Shown here: in pieces, positions 51,635-60,667 of the stretch
How positions within the stretch are numbered: position 1 is the first letter of the stretch
Layout: each line of letters begins with the position of its first letter
Origin: Microbacterium sorbitolivorans
GTDB lineage: Bacteria > Actinomycetota > Actinomycetes > Actinomycetales > Microbacteriaceae
Direction: 5' to 3'
Assembly (NCBI RefSeq): GCF_003327285.1
Contig: NZ_KZ848477.1
Span: 1 to 64,000, forward strand
Length of the DNA stretch: 64,000 nucleotides
The notes under the pieces: model-generated
Told to the model about the DNA's origin: nothing
The model's database searches: none
Seen by the model: the letters and a program-made list of their open reading frames with translations, nothing else
Translations under genes and position numbers: made by a program

Positions 51635-51636
51635 GC

Positions 51637-52167
51637 TTAGAACTCCCATCCGAGAATGCCCGACGGCAGCGACATGCCGAGGGCCATGTCGAACGCGATG
51701 TAGACGAGTGAGCTGGCCGTGAGGCCGATGATGAGGCTGCGGATGTGGCGGTGCTCGCCGAATCCGCGCGCGATGGCCCAGAAGAGCAGGCCCGCGCCGA
51801 TGATCCAGCCGAGCACGGGAAGCAGCGCGATGAAGCCGCCGAAGCCGACCACGATCCAGGCGAGCGATGCCCAGTCGACCTTCTCACCGGATCCGTCGCC
51901 GGTGGCTTCCGCGAGCGGCGCCCGGAAGGCGCGCACGACGAGCAGGACGGCGAAGATCGCGAGGCCCGCCGCGATGAGGCCGGGGAAGAACCCGGGGCCG
52001 GGGAAGCTCGTGCCGTCCGGAACCGTCATCGTGACGATGCCGATCGCGAGGTAGGCCGCAAACGCCAGCAGCACGGCCGGCATGATGAGGTTCTTCGCGA
52101 GGCCGCCGAAGCGCAGCTTCTGGCCGTAGGTCGCCGACAGCGCCGTCGGGTTGTTCTGACCGCTCAT
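51637..52167 (-). CDS. tctB: tripartite tricarboxylate transporter small permease subunit
   Basis: A 176-residue membrane protein with four hydrophobic helices: IMPAVLLAFAAYLAIGIVTM, FFPGLIAAGLAIFAVLLVVR, then LAWIVVGFGGFIALLPVLGW and a last one after FGEHRHIR. The conserved GPGFFPGLIA segment is typical of TctB. It is poorly conserved in general, so assignment relies partly on its place between tctC and tctA. Its ATG overlaps the tctC stop by 4 nt. Confidence 0.9.
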   Translation of the reverse strand: MSGQNNPTALSATYGQKLRFGGLAKNLIMPAVLLAFAAYLAIGIVTMTVPDGTSFPGPGFFPGLIAAGLAIFAVLLVVRAFRAPLAEATGDGSGEKVDWASLAWIVVGFGGFIALLPVLGWIIGAGLLFWAIARGFGEHRHIRSLIIGLTASSLVYIAFDMALGMSLPSGILGWEF

Positions 52168-53162
52168 CGTCCCATCTCCTTGTAGAGCATCTCGATGCGC
52201 TCCGTCTCCTCCGCGAGGAACTCCTGCAGCTCATCGCCCGTGCGCACGTTGACCGTCCAGTGGTAGCGCTCGACGGCGTCCTGCCACTCGTCGGTCGCGA
52301 GCGACTCGGCGATGAGCTCGTCGAGCGACTCGATCTGCTCGTCGGTGATGCCGGGAGGTGCCGACAGGCTGCGCCAGTTCGACAGCGTGATGTCGTAGCC
52401 CTGCTCGCGGGCCGTCGGGATGTCGATGCCGTCGACGGGCTCCTCCGCCACGAGGGCGAGGGCGCGCAGGCGGCCCGACTCGATCTGGTCGATGTTGTCG
52501 GGGTATCCGCCGGTCGCGGCCGCGGCCGTGCCGTTCAGCAGGGCCTGGATGGCCTCGCCGCCGCCGTCCGACGAGATGTACGTCGTCTCGGTCGGCGTGA
52601 TGCCGGCCTCGAGGGCGAGGTCGGTGACGACGAGCTGGTCGAAGGATCCGCCACCCGTCCACGGCAGGGCGGCCGGATCCTCGCGCCACGCGGTCACGAG
52701 GTCGTCGAGCGTCTCGTACGGCGAGTCGGCGGGCACGACGATGACGTCGTACTCCTCGAACAGCACCGCGAGGTTCGTGACGTCGTCATAGGTCTTGTCG
52801 CTCGAGTACTGCACGCTCGCGGCGAGGAGGCCCGTGCCGCCGACGAGCAGGTTGTTGGCCCGGCCCTCGAGGTTCACGACGTTGCCGAGCGCGATCGTGC
52901 CGCCGGCGCCCGGCATGTTCACGACCTGCACGTTGTTGACGAGCGAGTTGGCCTTCTGCGCCTGCTGCAGCTCGCGCGCGACCGTGTCCCAGCCGCCACC
53001 GGCGGCCGCGGGCGCGACGATCGTGAGGGACGCGTGCACGTCCTGCCCCGCGGCGGCGGAGCTGATGGATCCGTAAGATGCGATACCGATCGAGGCGACG
53101 GCGACGAGACCGCCGATGACCCGACCGACGTTTCGGCGCCCCGATTTCTGGTTCTGTGACAT
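52164..53162 (-). CDS. tctC: tripartite tricarboxylate transporter substrate-binding protein
   Basis: A 332-residue Bug-type extracytoplasmic binding protein. The N-terminal segment (VGRVIGGLVAVASIGIASYG) is a signal peptide or anchor without a lipobox Cys. The Bug fold is indicated by LTIVAPAAAGGGWDTVAREL, QVVNMPGAGGTIALGNVVNL, the VVPADSPYETLDDLVTAWRE segment and ATGGYPDNIDQIESGRLRAL. The ligand is probably a di- or tricarboxylate. AAAGGAG precedes the ATG. It is first in the operon and divergent from a sensor kinase gene. Confidence 0.93.
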   Translation of the reverse strand: MSQNQKSGRRNVGRVIGGLVAVASIGIASYGSISSAAAGQDVHASLTIVAPAAAGGGWDTVARELQQAQKANSLVNNVQVVNMPGAGGTIALGNVVNLEGRANNLLVGGTGLLAASVQYSSDKTYDDVTNLAVLFEEYDVIVVPADSPYETLDDLVTAWREDPAALPWTGGGSFDQLVVTDLALEAGITPTETTYISSDGGGEAIQALLNGTAAAATGGYPDNIDQIESGRLRALALVAEEPVDGIDIPTAREQGYDITLSNWRSLSAPPGITDEQIESLDELIAESLATDEWQDAVERYHWTVNVRTGDELQEFLAEETERIEMLYKEMGR

Positions 53163-53276
53163 GAATTCACTCCTTTGTGCTGTCAGCACAGCCGTCAGCT
53201 ACCTTGCCTCGGGTTCGCGCTTCGCGGCAATCCGCGAAAGACTTATGCTCTTTGATGCTCACGGAGGGAGACCGCA

Positions 53277-54506
53277 ATGAGGCGACGTTTCGCCCGCTTC
53301 GCGCTGCTCGCCCTGCCGACCCTGCTCGTTCTCGCCTGCGTCGGCGGCACGACGGCGATCGCGGTCGCGGTGCAGCGCGACGGGATCCGCGCGACCACGA
53401 CCGAGCGCGTCACCGAGGTCTCGACCGAGTTCGCCGACCTCGATCAGGTACGCACGGTGCTCGAGGATCTCGGATCCACCGAGGGATCCCTCGAGGAGGC
53501 CACCGCCGAGCTCCAGCCGCTCGCGAGCCTCGTCGAGAGCGCCGCGGGCGTCGACTACCTCGTCGTCATCGCGCCCGACGAGCGCCGCATCACCCACCCG
53601 ACGAGCGAGGCGCGCGGCGAGATCGTCTCGACGGATCCGTCCGAGGTGCTCGCGGGCGAGACCGTCGTCAACATCATGGACGGCACGATCGGCCGCACCC
53701 TGCGGGCGAAGGTGCCCGTGATCGGCTCCGATGGATCGGTCATCGGGGCCGTCTCGACCGGCATCCTCGAGAAGCGGATGTCGAAGGACATCGAGGACGC
53801 GCTGTGGCGCCTGCTGCCCTGGAACATCGGCGCCCTCGTCATCGGCATGGCCGCCAGCACGGCGCTCACGACGGCGATGCACCGGCGCATCCGCCTGCAC
53901 GACGAGGCCGCGCGCGAGCTCGAGCACACCTCCGCGACAGCCGGGGCGCTGCGCGAGCAGTCTCACGAGTTCGACACGCGCCTGCACGTGATCCGCGGGC
54001 TCGTCGCGCACGGCGACCGCGCCGAGGCGCTTGACTACATCGACTCGTCGGCGCGCGTGACGACGGTCGCGGATCCGGCACTCGCGTCGATACCTCCCCT
54101 GCTGCGCGCGACCTTCGAGGCGCTGGGCGCCGAGCTCGCCTCCTACGGCGCGCGGCTCGACCTCGACGTCGATATCGAGCGCGACGCCGATGACCAGCTC
54201 GTGCTCGTGCTCGCGAACCTCTGCCGCAACGCGGGCGAGGCGGGCGCCCACGCGGTGCGCTGCGAGCTGCGCGAAGCCGGCGGGCGCTTTCACGGCGTCG
54301 TCTCCGACGACGGCCCCGGGATTCCACCCGCCCACGCCGCGCAGATCTTCGCCCGCGGCTTCTCTACGAAACCGGATCCGACCGGCACGGGCCGCGGGAT
54401 CGGGCTCGACCTCGTACGCCGCACGATCGTCGCGCGCGGCGGATCCATCGAGGTATCGTCGGCGGGCGGCACGCGCTTCGCATTCGATATGGAGGTCCTC
54501 CGATGA
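53277..54506 (+). CDS. sensor histidine kinase (CitA/DcuS/DpiB-like)
   Basis: A 409-residue membrane kinase that should sense an extracellular carboxylate. TM1 is in FALLALPTLLVLACVGGTTA, the extracytoplasmic PAS-like domain covers about residues 40-170 (LVESAAGVDYLVVIAPDERR, IMDGTIGRTLRAKVPVIGSD), and TM2 is near WNIGALVIGMAASTALTTAM. The phospho-acceptor lies in LREQSHEFDTRLHVIRGLVA. ATPase boxes are LVLVLANLCRNAGEAG, VSDDGPGIPP and GTGRGIGLDLVRRTIVARGG. There is a strong GGAGGGAG site. Its stop overlaps the response regulator gene (ATGA), and it is divergent from the transporter it probably controls. Confidence 0.93.
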   Translation: MRRRFARFALLALPTLLVLACVGGTTAIAVAVQRDGIRATTTERVTEVSTEFADLDQVRTVLEDLGSTEGSLEEATAELQPLASLVESAAGVDYLVVIAPDERRITHPTSEARGEIVSTDPSEVLAGETVVNIMDGTIGRTLRAKVPVIGSDGSVIGAVSTGILEKRMSKDIEDALWRLLPWNIGALVIGMAASTALTTAMHRRIRLHDEAARELEHTSATAGALREQSHEFDTRLHVIRGLVAHGDRAEALDYIDSSARVTTVADPALASIPPLLRATFEALGAELASYGARLDLDVDIERDADDQLVLVLANLCRNAGEAGAHAVRCELREAGGRFHGVVSDDGPGIPPAHAAQIFARGFSTKPDPTGTGRGIGLDLVRRTIVARGGSIEVSSAGGTRFAFDMEVLR

Positions 54507-55225
54507 CGCCCTCCCCCATCCGCGTCATGGTCGTCGACGACGACGCCCACGCCCGCGACCTCCACGCGCGCTTCGTCGCCGAGCTGCCGGGCTTCACGGT
54601 CGCGGCGCGCACCGGATCCGGCACCGCGGCGATCGAGCTCAGCCAGCGCGGCGACATCGACCTGATCCTGCTCGACCTGCGCCTGCCGGACGTGAGCGGC
54701 ATCGAAGTCATGCACCGCATCCGCACGGTCGCCGTGCACTCGCCCGACATCATCGTCATCAGCTCGTCGCGCGACCAGATCACCGTACGGCAGGCGCTCG
54801 CGGGCCGCGTCGCCGGCTACCTCGTGAAGCCGTTCAGCCAGGAGGTCTTCGCCGAGCGGCTCACCGCGTACCGCGCGGGCCGCACGGCGCCGGATCCGCT
54901 CGAGCGCGGACTCGATCTCGCCCAGGGCGAGATCGACAGCCTGCTGCAGACCGGCCGGATCCCGATCGCGGTGGCCCCCACGGGGCCGGTCCCCGCGCTC
55001 CCGAAGGGGATCTCCCCCGTGACGCTCGCGCGGGTGCGCGAGGCGCTGGATCCGGTGGTGCCGAGCTCGGCCGCCGAGGTCGCCTCGCGCTGCTCGCTCT
55101 CGCGCGCGAGCACGCGCCGCTACCTCGACCACCTCGTCGGCCGCGGCGAGATCGCCCTCTCACACCGCTACGGGGCGCGCGGGCGGCCCGAGGTGCTCTA
55201 CCGGCTGACGCCGTCGCCGGTCTAA
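54503..55225 (+). CDS. response regulator (CitB/DcuR-like)
   Basis: A 240-residue regulator. The receiver domain (residues 1-120) has the acidic pair in VMVVDDDAHARDLH, the phospho-acceptor Asp in DLILLDLRLPDVSG, and the Lys in GYLVKPFSQEVFAE. A linker leads to a C-terminal helix-turn-helix (LARVREALDPVVPSSAAEVA, SRCSLSRASTRRYLDHLVGR) typical of CitB/DcuR-type regulators. It is coupled to the kinase gene and ends before a bidirectional terminator. Its target is probably the tct operon. Confidence 0.93.
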   Translation: MTPSPIRVMVVDDDAHARDLHARFVAELPGFTVAARTGSGTAAIELSQRGDIDLILLDLRLPDVSGIEVMHRIRTVAVHSPDIIVISSSRDQITVRQALAGRVAGYLVKPFSQEVFAERLTAYRAGRTAPDPLERGLDLAQGEIDSLLQTGRIPIAVAPTGPVPALPKGISPVTLARVREALDPVVPSSAAEVASRCSLSRASTRRYLDHLVGRGEIALSHRYGARGRPEVLYRLTPSPV

Positions 55226-55230
55226 CAACG

Positions 55231-55268
55231 ACAAAACCCCCTGCTCCCGAAGGAGCAGGGGGTTTTGT
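55231..55268. terminator. bidirectional terminator between the response regulator and rplA
   Basis: A perfect 17-bp stem, ACAAAACCCCCTGCTCC and GGAGCAGGGGGTTTTGT, around CGAA. A and T runs at the base suit both convergent genes. Confidence 0.93.
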
Positions 55269-55283
55269 CAGTCAGAACGCGAC

Positions 55284-55976
55284 TTAGGCAGCGAGGCCGT
55301 TCACGTCGAGCGGGATGCCCGGACCGAAGGTCGTCGAAACGGCGCCCTTCTGGATGTAGCGACCCTTCGCCGACGACGGCTTCAGGCGGACGACCTCGTC
55401 GAGGGCGGCCTGGATGTTGTCGCTGAGCTTCTCAGCGTCGAACGAGGCCTTGCCCACGATGAAGTGGAGGTTCGCGTGCTTGTCAACGCGGAACTCGATC
55501 TTTCCGCCCTTGATCTCCTCAACCGCCTTCGCGGGGTTGGGGGTCACGGTGCCGGTCTTCGGGTTCGGCATCAGGCCACGGGGACCAAGAACCTTACCGA
55601 GGCGACCAACCTGGCCCATGAGCTCCGGAACGGCAACGGCCGCGTCGAAGTCGGTCCAGCCGTCGGCGACCTTCTGGATGAGCTCGGCGCCGCCGACCTC
55701 GTCCGCGCCCGCGGCGATGGCAGCCTCAGCGGCCTCACCATTCGCGAACACGATGACCTTGGCGGTCTTACCGGTGCCGTGCGGGAGCATGACGGTGCCG
55801 CGCACCATCTGGTCGGCCTTGCGGGGGTCGACAGCGAGCTTCAGCGCGACCTCAACGGTCGAGTCGAACTTCTTCGAACCCGTCTCCTTCGCGAGGGCAA
55901 CGGCCTCGGCGGGAGTGTAGAACTTGCCCTCAGCAACCTTGGCGGCGGCTGCGGCGTAAACCTTGGACTTAGCCAT
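55284..55976 (-). CDS. rplA: 50S ribosomal protein L1
   Basis: rRNA-binding stalk protein, 230 residues. Typical segments are [60 protein letters not shown] (the L1 signature) and [20 protein letters not shown]. It follows rplK by 12 bp in the standard secE-nusG-rplK-rplA order and ends at a shared terminator. In many bacteria L1 represses its own operon. No GGATCC is present in the gene. Confidence 0.98.
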   Translation of the reverse strand: MAKSKVYAAAAAKVAEGKFYTPAEAVALAKETGSKKFDSTVEVALKLAVDPRKADQMVRGTVMLPHGTGKTAKVIVFANGEAAEAAIAAGADEVGGAELIQKVADGWTDFDAAVAVPELMGQVGRLGKVLGPRGLMPNPKTGTVTPNPAKAVEEIKGGKIEFRVDKHANLHFIVGKASFDAEKLSDNIQAALDEVVRLKPSSAKGRYIQKGAVSTTFGPGIPLDVNGLAA

Positions 55977-55988
55977 TTTCGTTTCCCC

Positions 55989-56420
55989 TTAGCCCTCGAC
56001 CGTGATGCCCATGGAACGGGCGGTGCCGGCGATGATCTTCGACGCAGCGTCGATGTCGTTCGCGTTCAGGTCGGGCGCCTTCTGCTTGGCGATCTCCTCA
56101 ACCTGAGCCTTCGTGAGCTTGCCGACCTTGACGGTGTGGGGCGTGCCCGAACCGCTCTTGACGCCAGCAGCCTTCTTGATGAGCTCCGCCGCCGGCGGGG
56201 TCTTCAGGACGAAGGTGAAGCTGCGGTCCTCGTAGACGGTGATCTCAACGGGGATGACGTTGCCGCGCTGCGACTCGGTCGCCGCGTTGTACGCCTTGCA
56301 GAACTCCATGATGTTGACGCCGTGCTGACCGAGCGCGGGGCCGATGGGCGGGGCGGGGTTGGCCGCACCAGCCTGGATCTGAAGCTTGATCAGACCCGAG
56401 ACCTTCTTCTTAGGTGCCAT
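55989..56420 (-). CDS. rplK: 50S ribosomal protein L11
   Basis: Protein of the GTPase-associated centre, 143 residues. It begins [20 protein letters not shown] and contains [40 protein letters not shown] and the C-terminal signature [20 protein letters not shown]. The start has AAAGGAAACCC upstream; a longer frame extends into non-coding DNA. It lies between nusG and rplA as usual. The 245 bp before it (to nusG) hold GGATCC-rich tandem words and the nusG terminator. Confidence 0.98.
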
Positions 56421-56626
56421 TGGGTTTCCTTTCGTCGAACACGCACCGAATGCGCATGCTCTCCCACGCCCTGGCGGGGCGTGGTGTCTGCGAGCGCGCC
56501 ACGAGGACGCGCAAACCATGCAAGTCTACCGGATCCATCGGGATCTGTTCCTCAGGATCCGCTGGGTTCCTCTTGCTTCTCCGGATCCTCCGGGTCCTCC
56601 GGAAACTCCGGATCCTCCGGAAACGA

Positions 56627-56652
56627 CGATGCCCCGCCGGAGCGGGGCATCG
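56627..56652 (-). terminator. hairpin after nusG
   Basis: GATGCCCCGC and GCGGGGCATC form a 10-bp stem around CGGA, 13 bp past the nusG stop. Beyond it (56570-56620) lie short tandem TCCGGATCC/TCCTCCGGAAAC words. Confidence 0.7.
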
Positions 56653-56664
56653 TGCGAAAAACTC

Positions 56665-57627
56665 TTAGTTCATCTTGGTGACCTGGTCGAACGCCAGCTC
56701 GACCGGAGTCTCGCGCTCGAAGAGCGACACCAGGACCGTGAGCTTGCCGCTCGCGGCGTTGATCTCGCTGATCGTGCCGGGGAGGCCCGCGAACGAGCCG
56801 TCCTTGATCGTGATCGTCTCGCCGATCTCGTAGTCGACCTCGGCGGCGATGGTGCGCTGCGCGTTGATTTCCTTGGCCTTCGCGTCGCCCGACGCTGCCT
56901 TCTCGGCCTCGCGGATCTCGGCGAGGGGCTTCAGCATGTTGAAGGCCTCTTCGAAACGCAGCGGCGCGGGGTTGTGGGCGTTGCCCACGAAGCCCGTGAC
57001 GCCCGGCGTGTGGCGAACGACCGACCAGGAGTCTTCGTTCAGCTCCATGCGCACGAGCACGTAGCCCGGGACGCGCACGCGGGTGACCATCTTGCGCTGG
57101 CCGTTCTTGATCTCGACGACATCTTCCATCGGAACTTCGATCTGGTAGATGTCTTCTTCGACCTCGAGCGTCGACTTGCGCTGCTCGATGTTGGCCTTGA
57201 CCTTGCGCTCGAAGCCGGCGTAGGTGTGGATGACGTACCACTTACCCTCGAGGATGCGCAGCTCCGCGCGGAACTCGGCGTAGGGGTCTTCGTCTTCCTC
57301 TTCCGCCTCTTCCGCGGTCTCCTCGAGAAGCTCGCCGTTTTCCTCGGCGTCTTCCGTGAGAACCTCAGCGGCGGCCTCGGCCTCGCTGGTCTCGTCGATC
57401 TCGAGTGCGTCGTTCACGATGGCGTCTGCCTCCGGGTCTTCGATGTCGATGTCTTCGTTGTCGGCAAGTCCCGCACCGTCATCATCGACATGCATTGCCC
57501 GATGTTCCGCAGCCTCGCTCGCGCGCTCGTCCTCGGTGAGGACGCTGCCCGTCTGGGCCTCGTCATCCTCGCTGGACTGCTCTGCGGCAGGAGCCCAATC
57601 AGCGTCGTCGAGATGCTTTTCAGACAC
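56665..57627 (-). CDS. nusG: transcription termination/antitermination factor NusG, with acidic N-terminal extension
   Basis: RNA polymerase elongation factor, 320 residues. The NGN domain begins at about residue 125 ([20 protein letters not shown]) and includes [20 protein letters not shown] and [19 protein letters not shown]. The KOW domain is near the end ([20 protein letters not shown]). The first 120 residues are an acidic, Glu/Asp/Ala-rich extension, longer than in E. coli but common in actinobacteria. It starts at GTG ([10 protein letters not shown]) with AGAGGG upstream, 19 bp after secE. Essential core gene. Confidence 0.97.
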   Translation of the reverse strand: MSEKHLDDADWAPAAEQSSEDDEAQTGSVLTEDERASEAAEHRAMHVDDDGAGLADNEDIDIEDPEADAIVNDALEIDETSEAEAAAEVLTEDAEENGELLEETAEEAEEEDEDPYAEFRAELRILEGKWYVIHTYAGFERKVKANIEQRKSTLEVEEDIYQIEVPMEDVVEIKNGQRKMVTRVRVPGYVLVRMELNEDSWSVVRHTPGVTGFVGNAHNPAPLRFEEAFNMLKPLAEIREAEKAASGDAKAKEINAQRTIAAEVDYEIGETITIKDGSFAGLPGTISEINAASGKLTVLVSLFERETPVELAFDQVTKMN

Positions 57628-57646
57628 GACTACACCCTCTTTCGGT

Positions 57647-57895
57647 TTAGGTCGGAATGCCGAAAACGACGTCCACAATCCACGAGAAGAGCGTGTCGAA
57701 TCCGAACACCAGGGCGATCATCACGATGACGAACCCGAGGACAATGCTCGTGAACTTCACGAGCTCCTTGCGCGTCGGCGTGACGACCTTGCGGAGCTCC
57801 GCAATGACCTCGCGGAAGAAGATCACGATACGGCGGAAGAAGTTGACCTTCTCGCCGGAACCCGCGCCTCCCGCGGCGGCTACGTCCTGAGCCAT
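57647..57895 (-). CDS. secE: preprotein translocase subunit SecE
   Basis: Small essential subunit of the SecYEG channel, 82 residues. An N-terminal Ala/Gly-rich part precedes [20 protein letters not shown], the amphipathic helix, with the conserved [15 protein letters not shown] junction, and one transmembrane helix ([20 protein letters not shown]). It lies between tRNA-Trp and nusG, the usual actinobacterial order, and probably shares a transcript with nusG. Confidence 0.97.
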   Translation of the reverse strand: MAQDVAAAGGAGSGEKVNFFRRIVIFFREVIAELRKVVTPTRKELVKFTSIVLGFVIVMIALVFGFDTLFSWIVDVVFGIPT

Positions 57896-57933
57896 TCGTC
57901 ACCTTTCGTGGATCAGCCATGTGCTGAGACGAG

Positions 57934-58006
<73 letters not shown>

Positions 58007-58176
58007 AGAGTCGTGTGACTCTAGAGTTCTCGCCGCACCCCGAAGGATGCAGTGAAGAACTGCTCTAGCGATCATACGGCATGCGCAGGGTGCGCGCGAA
58101 CCGAGCCAGCTTCTCGCGCGTGGCGGATCCGCTCTGCCGCGCCCGCGGATCCGCCCGGGCCAAGTACGCTAAGCGT

Positions 58177-59376
58177 GTGACTGAACGCGCTCCTCTCTCC
58201 CAGAAGATCACCGCCATCGCCGAGTCTGCGACCCTCAAGGTCGACGCCAAGGCCAAGGCCCTCAAGGCCGAGGGACGCCCCGTCATCTCGTATGCCGCGG
58301 GCGAACCCGACTTCTCGACGCCCGCGAACGTCGTCGAGGCGGCGCAGGCCGCGCTCGCGGATCCGGCGAACTACCGCTACTCGCCCGCCGCCGGCCTCCC
58401 GGCGCTCAAGCAGGCGATCGTCGAGAAGACCAAGCGCGACTCGGGCCTCGAGGTCGAGCCGAACCAGGTCGTCGTCACCAACGGCGGCAAGCAGGCCGTC
58501 TACCAGGCCTTCCAGGTGCTGCTGAACCCGGGCGACGAGGTTCTCCTCCCCGCGCCGTACTGGACGACGTACCCCGAGGCGATCCAGCTCGCCGATGGCA
58601 CGCCCGTCGAGGTGTTCGCGGGCGCCGACCAGGAGTACAAGGTCACCGTCGAGCAGCTCGAGGCCGCCCGCACGCCGAAGACGAAGGTGCTCGTCTTCGT
58701 GTCGCCGTCGAACCCGACCGGATCCGTCTACACCCCCGAGGAGACCGCCGCGATCGCGCGCTGGGCGCTCGAGCACGGCGTGTGGATCATCACCGACGAG
58801 ATCTACCAGAACCTCACCTACGACGGCGTGCGCGCCGTGTCGATCGTCGAGGCCGTGCCCGAGGTCGCCCAGCAGACGCTGCTGCTCAACGGCGTCGCGA
58901 AGACCTACGCGATGACCGGATGGCGCGTGGGCTGGATGGTCGGCCCCGTCGACGCCATCAAGGCCGCCGCGAACCTGCAGTCGCACCTGACGAGCAACGT
59001 CAACAACGTCGCCCAGCGCGGCGCAATCGAGGCGCTCACGGGCCAGCAGGACTCGGCCGAGGAGTTCCGCCAGGCGTTCGACCGCCGCCGCAAGCTGATC
59101 GTCGAGGAGCTCTCGAAGATCGAGGGCGTGACGGTGCCGACGCCGCAGGGCGCGTTCTACGTGTACCCCGACGTGCAGGGCCTGCTCGGCCGCGAGTGGG
59201 GCGGACGCCAGATCAACACCTCGCTCGAGCTCGCCGACTACATCCTCGACGAGGCCGAGGTGGCCGTGGTTCCGGGCGAGGCCTTCGGCCCCAGCGGATA
59301 CCTGCGCCTGAGCTACGCCCTCGGCGAGGACCAGCTGCTCGAGGGCGTCCAGCGCCTGCAGCGCCTCTTCGCGTAA
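58177..59376 (+). CDS. PLP-dependent aminotransferase (aspartate aminotransferase-like, class I)
   Basis: A 399-residue fold-type I aminotransferase. Motifs are [91 protein letters not shown] and the PLP Lys in [27 protein letters not shown] contains the substrate-carboxylate Arg. It most likely transfers the amino group of aspartate. The GTG start is set by TACGCT seven bases upstream, a -10 box that implies a leaderless mRNA. It is divergent from tRNA-Trp/secE, a conserved neighbourhood in related actinobacteria. Confidence 0.94.
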   Translation: MTERAPLSQKITAIAESATLKVDAKAKALKAEGRPVISYAAGEPDFSTPANVVEAAQAALADPANYRYSPAAGLPALKQAIVEKTKRDSGLEVEPNQVVVTNGGKQAVYQAFQVLLNPGDEVLLPAPYWTTYPEAIQLADGTPVEVFAGADQEYKVTVEQLEAARTPKTKVLVFVSPSNPTGSVYTPEETAAIARWALEHGVWIITDEIYQNLTYDGVRAVSIVEAVPEVAQQTLLLNGVAKTYAMTGWRVGWMVGPVDAIKAAANLQSHLTSNVNNVAQRGAIEALTGQQDSAEEFRQAFDRRRKLIVEELSKIEGVTVPTPQGAFYVYPDVQGLLGREWGGRQINTSLELADYILDEAEVAVVPGEAFGPSGYLRLSYALGEDQLLEGVQRLQRLFA

Positions 59377-59385
59377 CCCCTCATT

Positions 59386-59443
59386 TGGGTCGCCAAAAAA
59401 TGCCGCCTCGGGGGACCTCGAGGCGGCATTTTTTGGCGACCCA
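59386..59443. repeat. 25-bp perfect inverted repeat (GGGTCGCC family), copy 1
   Basis: Arm TGGGTCGCCAAAAAATGCCG continuing CCTCG (59386-59410) has an exact inverse at 59419-59443, around GGGGACCT. It lies 10 bp after the aminotransferase stop and could act as its terminator. Confidence 0.92.
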
Positions 59444-59469
59444 TCGCAGGGTTCGACGCCGCTTCTAGT

Positions 59470-59525
59470 GGGTCGCCATAAATCGTCGCCTCCGCACCGC
59501 TCGGGGCGACGATTTATGGCGACCC
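59470..59525. repeat. 21-bp perfect inverted repeat (GGGTCGCC family), copy 2
   Basis: Arm GGGTCGCCATAAATCGTCGC plus C (59470-59490) has an exact inverse at 59505-59525. Each arm carries two GTCGCC words at a 13-bp offset. Compared with copy 1 the arm sequence differs at several positions, with both sides changed together. Confidence 0.92.
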
Positions 59526-59625
59526 CGTGTCGGGAGGGGGGGTCAGCGCGTCCACAGCCCGTTTTTCGCGGATCCGGCTGTGGATAGTGCGGATCCGGCG
59601 CGGCGGGCGGCGCAGGATCGCTCGC

Positions 59626-60517
59626 ATGAACCCCTCGCCCCTGCCAGAATCACTTCCGCCTTCCTTCACGATCGAGCACGCGCGCGGAGGGCGTCACTCC
59701 TCGGCGGCTGCGTGCCTCTGACCTCGTCACGCCGTTTCATGGCACGCGGTCGCGCCTGCCGCTCGATAGCCTCGACGACCGGATGCGCCTGCTCTGCGAG
59801 GCGCTCCCCGAACACGCGTTCATCGCCGGCCCCACGGCCGCGCTCGCCTGGGGCTTCCCGCTCACTTTGCCGCTCCGCGAACGCGCAAGCGGCGTGCTCT
59901 GCGTCGGAGTTCCGGCGAAACAGAACCGGATCCGCCGGCCCGGGGTGCGCGGGCGCGCTCTCCAGCTGGATCCGGAGGACATCGTCGAACGCGATGGCTA
60001 CCGCGTCACGAAGCCCGAGCGCACGTGGGTAGATATCTCCGAGGAAGTCTCGCTTCCGAGGCTCGTCGCGATCACCGATTTCCTCCTTCGCGGCGGGATC
60101 CAGCGATACGAGCTCGAGCGCGCCCAAGAGCGCGCGGGTCGACGCAAGCCCGGTCGCGAACGGCGCGGTCGCGCGCTCTGGTTTGCGGATCCGCGCTCGG
60201 AGTCTCCGAAGGAATCCGAGCTCCGGGTGCTTCTTCACGAAGCAAAAATTCCGCGGCCGGAGCTCAACGTCGACATCTTCAACGGCGATCGCTTCGTGGG
60301 GCGCGTGGACATGCTTATCCGCCATGCGAAGATTGTGATCGAGTATCAGGGCGACTACCACCGCGACGCGAAGCAATGGCGTCGCGATGAACAGCGCCGA
60401 GCCGAGCTCGAGTCGCTCGGATACGTCGTGACCTACGTGACGCAGGAGGATCTCGAGGATCCGGAGCGACTCGCGGAGCGCATCCACCGGCTGATCGCCA
60501 TGCAGCTCGCGCGCTAA
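59626..60517 (+). pseudogene. DUF559 / AbiEi-antitoxin-like protein gene with an apparent frameshift
   Basis: The 3' part encodes at least 244 residues (from MRLLCEALPEHAFIAGPTAA) ending in a Vsr-like DUF559 domain: FVGRVDMLIRHAKIVIEYQG, DYHRDAKQWRRDEQRRAELE, YVVTYVTQEDLEDPERLAER, a PD-(D/E)XK-type fold. The natural N terminus seems split. An ATG frame (MNPSPLPESLPPSFTIEHAR) stops after 31 codons, while the continuing frame upstream of the MRLLCEAL start reads GVTPRRLRASDLVTPFHGTR, as expected for this family. Removing one G near 59685 would join them as IEHAREGVTPRRL. So this is a frameshifted gene, a sequencing error, or a programmed shift. It is flanked on both sides by GGGTCGCC inverted repeats. 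Confidence 0.75.
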
Positions 60518-60520
60518 CGA

Positions 60521-60578
60521 TGGGTCGCCATAAATCGTCGCCTCGGGCGGCGCCGAGGCGACGATTTATGGCGACCCA
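60521..60578. repeat. 26-bp perfect inverted repeat (GGGTCGCC family), copy 3
   Basis: Arm TGGGTCGCCATAAATCGTCG plus CCTCGG (60521-60546) has an exact inverse at 60553-60578 around GCGGCG. It shares its first 21 bases after the initial T with copy 2 and begins 3 bp after the DUF559 stop. Confidence 0.92.
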
Positions 60579-60580
60579 AT

Positions 60581-60660
60581 GTGGGGGCGACACGTTGTGG
60601 GGGCGACCCGTGGGGGCGACCCAACGGGGCGACCCGTGGGGGCGACCCGTGGGGGCGTCC
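60581..60660. repeat. tandem 13-bp repeat GTGGGGGCGACCC
   Basis: Six near-identical units (GTGGGGGCGACCC with variants CGACAC, AACGGGGCGACCC and GCGTCCC) follow copy 3 of the inverted repeat. The unit ends with the GGCGACCC word found at the edge of those repeats. Confidence 0.88.
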
Positions 60661-60667
60661 CGGCGCG

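Noticed and set aside
53277-55225. Plus-strand alternative frames across the two-component genes
   Set aside because: They are GC-rich shadow frames with Arg/Ala-rich composition and no domain features.
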